The translations under genes were made by a program, and so were the position numbers. DNA of 7,970 nucleotides from Acinetobacter sp. UBA6641 (GTDB taxonomy: Bacteria > Pseudomonadota > Gammaproteobacteria > Pseudomonadales > Moraxellaceae), in the NCBI GenBank assembly GCA_002455755.1, contig DKLL01000120.1, forward strand, positions 9,071-17,040, written 5' to 3'. The notes beneath the pieces are model-generated. The model was not told where the DNA came from. It worked only from the letters and a program-made list of their open reading frames with translations, and ran no database searches. Below, one piece after another: positions 5,439-7,970 of the stretch; positions within the stretch are counted from its first letter, which is position 1, and each line of letters begins with the position of its first letter.

Positions 5439-6662
5439 TTAGTTACAGAACGCTGCGATACCGGTCTGCGCTCGCCCGAGAATCAATGCATGTACATCAT
5501 GAGTTCCTTCATAAGTGTTCACCACTTCCAGATTCACCAGATGACGTGCTACGCCAAATTCATCACTGATACCGTTGCCACCCATCATGTCACGTGCAAC
5601 ACGGGCAATATCCAGTGCCTTGCCACAGTTATTTCGCTTGATCAGCGAGGTGCCTTCTACCGACGCAATCCCTTCATCTTTCATACGGCCAAAGCGTAAT
5701 GCTGCTTGCAAACCTAAGGCAATTTCAGTCTGCATATCCGCCAGTTTCTTTTGAATCAGCTGATTGGCAGCCAGTGGACGGCCAAACTGCTTACGGTCCA
5801 TGGTGTATTGGTGTGCGGTATGCCAGCAGAATTCAGCAGCACCCATGGCACCCCAGGCAATGCCATAACGGGCACTGTTCAGGCAGGTAAATGGACCACG
5901 CAATCCGCGTATTTCAGGAAAGGCATTTTCTTCAGGAACAAAAACGTTATCCATGACAATTTCACCGGTGATCGAAGCGCGCAGGCCAACCTTGCCGTGA
6001 ATCGCTGGTGCAGACAACCCTTCCCAGCCTTTCTCTAAAATAAAACCACGGATATCACCAACATTACCTTCAGGTGATACTTCTTTGGCCCAGACCACAA
6101 AAATGTCAGCAATTGGACTGTTGGTGATCCACATTTTTGCACCGGTCAAACGGTAGCCACCATCAACTTTTTTCGCGCGGGTGATCATGCTGCCAGGATC
6201 AGAACCATGATCCGGTTCGGTCAAGCCGAAGCAACCAATATATTCACCTGTCGCCAGTTTCGGCAGATATTTTTGTTTCTGCTCTTCTGAGCCAAATTCA
6301 TTAATCGGCACCATCACCAGTGAGCTTTGCACACTGGCCATAGAACGGTAGCCTGAATCGACATATTCAATTTCACGCGCCACCAGACCATAACTGACAT
6401 AGTTTAAACCTGCGCCGCCGTACTGCTCTGGAATGGTCGGGCCCAGTAAACCAAGCTCGCCCATCTCACGGAAAATTGTTGGATCAGTTTGTTCATGGCG
6501 GAACTGTTCCAGCACACGCGGCTGTAGTTTATCCTGACAGTATGCATGCGCCGTATCACGGATCATGCGCTCTTCTTCAGTCAATTGCTGTTCCAGTAAA
6601 AATGGATCTTGCCAATTGAACTGTGCTTTAACCGTTTTTTTAGTATTGACCATTTGATTCAT
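5439..6662 (-). CDS. gcdH: Glutaryl-CoA dehydrogenase GcdH
   Basis: This 407-residue FAD enzyme of the acyl-CoA dehydrogenase family oxidises and decarboxylates glutaryl-CoA to crotonyl-CoA in the cytoplasm, passing electrons to electron-transfer flavoprotein. It is the convergence point of lysine, tryptophan and glutarate breakdown. [12 protein letters not shown] (105-116) carries Arg106, matching human Arg94, which binds the glutaryl carboxylate and separates this enzyme from ordinary acyl-CoA dehydrogenases. [16 protein letters not shown] (144-159) and WITNSP (178-183) are flavin and substrate contacts. [22 protein letters not shown] begins at 289. GGNGISDEF is 361-369, and the catalytic base Glu385 lies in [17 protein letters not shown]. 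Length is normal for bacterial GcdH. The start at 6662 is supported by AGAGGA 4 bases upstream; Met4 has no properly spaced site. It is divergent from the LysR gene (259-base gap). Confidence 0.96.
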   Translation of the reverse strand: MNQMVNTKKTVKAQFNWQDPFLLEQQLTEEERMIRDTAHAYCQDKLQPRVLEQFRHEQTDPTIFREMGELGLLGPTIPEQYGGAGLNYVSYGLVAREIEYVDSGYRSMASVQSSLVMVPINEFGSEEQKQKYLPKLATGEYIGCFGLTEPDHGSDPGSMITRAKKVDGGYRLTGAKMWITNSPIADIFVVWAKEVSPEGNVGDIRGFILEKGWEGLSAPAIHGKVGLRASITGEIVMDNVFVPEENAFPEIRGLRGPFTCLNSARYGIAWGAMGAAEFCWHTAHQYTMDRKQFGRPLAANQLIQKKLADMQTEIALGLQAALRFGRMKDEGIASVEGTSLIKRNNCGKALDIARVARDMMGGNGISDEFGVARHLVNLEVVNTYEGTHDVHALILGRAQTGIAAFCN

Positions 6663-6714
6663 CGCGTCCTCTGCTTGATCTCAGTTTTCATTGCAAATGT
6701 TCTATCTGAGTTTG

Positions 6715-6743
6715 ATGCTATGTGTGAATGAGCATCCGTTCAA
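6715..6743 (-). promoter_or_regulatory. Candidate sigma-70 promoter of gcdH
   Basis: On the minus strand TTGAAC (6743-6738) and TAGCAT (6720-6715) each match four of six consensus bases at the ideal 17-base spacing. Transcription would begin near 6708, giving a leader of about 46 bases. The imperfect hexamers and the repeats directly upstream (6752-6780) fit activation by the divergent LysR protein. Confidence 0.45.
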
Positions 6744-6751
6744 ACGATAAA

Positions 6752-6780
6752 TTTGCATACAGATATTCTTTTTTTGCATA
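6752..6780. promoter_or_regulatory. Two TTTGCATA direct repeats 21 bp apart, candidate GcdR operator
   Basis: TTTGCATA occurs at 6752-6759 and 6773-6780, exactly 21 bases (two helical turns) apart, so both copies face the same side of the DNA. Relative to the proposed gcdH start near 6708 they lie around -47 and -68. LysR-type regulators typically hold an activation site near -40 and a recognition site near -65. The second copy overlaps a dyad, GCAT-N6-ATGC (6776-6789). A third, inverted TGCAAA lies at 6693 within CATTGCAAATG. The span sits between divergent gcdH and gcdR, so the same sites could serve autoregulation. Confidence 0.4.
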
Positions 6781-6921
6781 TCTAAATGCTTGATGATCCA
6801 TTTCTCAGGCTTAGAGCACCGAATCAATTACATGATTAAATGGTTTTCCAGACTAAAGTCGAATAGGCTAGGGTTTAAATTATGTCATTTTGAAATATCT
6901 GCACACTTACGGGACTAATCT

Positions 6922-7860
6922 ATGCGTCGAAGTATTCCTTCACTACAGGGCTTGTTGTGTTTCGAATCTGCCGCGAAACATGCCAGTTATACCCACGCAT
7001 CTCAGGAACTGTTTATTACCCAAAGTGCGGTTTCCCGGCAAATCCAGCAACTGGAAGACTTTTTAGGCGTAAGTTTGTTTACCCGTACCCGTCATGGGGT
7101 AGAACTGACTCATGCCGGACAGCAATATTATAAAGCCATCATTCCTTATTTAAGGGGTCTAGAACAAAGTACCCTGGATGTCATGTCGCACAAAGGTTTA
7201 GGCGGAACACTCAAGCTAGGCGTGGTTCCGACCTTTGCCACGCGCTGGCTATTGCCGAAATTACATCATTTCAATACTCGTTACCCTGAAATTACCGTGC
7301 ATCTGGAAACCAGCACCAAACCTTTTTTATTTAACGAAAACATTTTCGATGCTGCCATTTATGCCGGTACACCGCAGCAGGTTGAACACTGGCCTGGCAC
7401 GCAAACCCATTATTTAATGCATGAAGATGTGGTTCCGGTATGTTCACCTGCGCTGATTCGAAAGTATTTTCCTGATGCCAAAATGATTAATGAGAGCAGT
7501 TTTGATCTCGATGCAGAGCAACTGGTAAAGCTGCCTTTGCTACAACAGACTACCCGCCCCAGCATTTGGGAAGAATGGTTTGCCCATCATCACATCAAGC
7601 ATAGCAATCCCTTTGAAGGACAACGGCATGAACTGTTTTCCATGCTGTCAGTAGCGGCCAATCATGGCATGGGCATGGCTTTAATTCCTCAAATGCTGAT
7701 CGAACAGGAATTAAAGGAAAAAAAATTGGTGATAGCCTCTACTAAAAAACTGGAAGGTCGACGTGCCTACTATCTGGTGTATTCCAGTCAGGAAAGCTCA
7801 CCTTTAATTCAAAAATTTGTCGACTGGATACAACAGGAATTGATAAATTCAGTTCAGTAA
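6922..7860 (+). CDS. gcdR: LysR-type transcriptional regulator, probable glutarate regulator GcdR
   Basis: This 312-residue cytoplasmic DNA-binding protein has standard LysR architecture. An N-terminal winged helix-turn-helix spans about 5-63 (LLCFESAAKHASYTHASQEL, then TQSAVSRQIQQLE and LFTR), followed by a linker helix. An effector-binding domain of periplasmic-binding-protein fold starts near 95 (GTLKLGVVPTFATRWLLP) and ends near 305. The head, with few changes, looks like the GcvA-like subgroup. It is transcribed away from gcdH, the usual layout for an LTTR and its target. LysR proteins named GcdR next to gcdH are known from other proteobacteria, where glutarate or glutaryl-CoA is the signal; the effector here is inferred. 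The ATG at 6922 has a modest GGGA 7 bases upstream (6911-6914). I found no convincing promoter of its own in the 259-base gap. Confidence 0.82.
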   Translation: MRRSIPSLQGLLCFESAAKHASYTHASQELFITQSAVSRQIQQLEDFLGVSLFTRTRHGVELTHAGQQYYKAIIPYLRGLEQSTLDVMSHKGLGGTLKLGVVPTFATRWLLPKLHHFNTRYPEITVHLETSTKPFLFNENIFDAAIYAGTPQQVEHWPGTQTHYLMHEDVVPVCSPALIRKYFPDAKMINESSFDLDAEQLVKLPLLQQTTRPSIWEEWFAHHHIKHSNPFEGQRHELFSMLSVAANHGMGMALIPQMLIEQELKEKKLVIASTKKLEGRRAYYLVYSSQESSPLIQKFVDWIQQELINSVQ

Positions 7861-7970
7861 AAACACTTAGTTAGACACTGAGATTTATAATGGTTTATTC
7901 ATCCATAGCTTTCTTGAATATATGGACTGAACTTTATATCTATCGGTTTGATAATGCTCCCGCCATAAAA
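7861..7970. other. 3' flank of gcdR with no assignable gene
   Basis: No strong terminator follows gcdR. TCCATA (7902-7907) and TATGGA (7921-7926) form only a 6-bp stem with a 13-base loop and no T tract. Short frames run off the window end on both strands, including a plus-strand ATG at 7890 and two minus-strand frames ending at 7899 and 7885. They are too short to recognise or to choose between. Confidence 0.5.

Noticed and set aside
5490..6038. Several plus-strand frames opposite gcdH
   Set aside because: All are shadows of the strongly conserved gcdH frame and have no features of their own.
6680..6710. CTCAG/CTGAG pairing in the gcdH leader as a riboswitch or attenuator
   Set aside because: The stem is only 5 bp around a 21-base loop, with no T tract and no known riboswitch core.
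7885..7970. Edge frames at the right end: plus ATG at 7890, minus frames ending at 7899 and 7885
   Set aside because: Each has fewer than 30 codons, with no recognisable motif, and they compete with one another. None can be called without sequence beyond the window.

Overview
The window reads as a chromosomal segment from a gammaproteobacterium, most likely Acinetobacter. This rests on recalled protein similarity (a 355-residue PdxB, EpmA, and a GcdH/CaiB-type/AAHS-transporter group), moderate-to-low G+C with AT-rich intergenic regions, and an intergenic palindrome of a type I associate with that genus. No database search was possible, so the genus is an inference. There are six intact protein genes, five on the minus strand and one on the plus strand. 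I see no tRNA, rRNA, insertion sequence, CRISPR array or broken gene.

Left part (1-2422). A two-gene minus-strand operon, pdxB then epmA, is joined by a 4-base ATGA overlap. PdxB acts in de novo pyridoxal phosphate synthesis. EpmA attaches (R)-beta-lysine to translation factor EF-P. Downstream of epmA lie a palindromic repeat, which probably also works as a terminator, and two abutting hairpins at 11-67. Read on the minus strand, both hairpins show a six-base AAGGAY loop closed by C-G, which is the textbook presentation of a CsrA/RsmA binding site. This is the least explained item in the window.

Right part (2423-7860). This is a glutarate catabolism locus. A divergent LysR regulator (gcdR, plus strand) faces gcdH (glutaryl-CoA dehydrogenase, minus strand). 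Behind gcdH on the minus strand come an AAHS-type MFS transporter and a CaiB/BaiF family CoA-transferase, the probable succinyl-CoA:glutarate CoA-transferase. In the inferred pathway the transporter imports glutarate, the transferase makes glutaryl-CoA, and GcdH oxidises and decarboxylates it to crotonyl-CoA, which then enters beta-oxidation type reactions encoded elsewhere. A probable terminator between gcdH and the transporter suggests two transcription units. TTTGCA-type boxes upstream of both suggest shared control by GcdR. A strong terminator closes the unit at 2423-2453.

The last 110 bases (7861-7970) hold no assignable gene.
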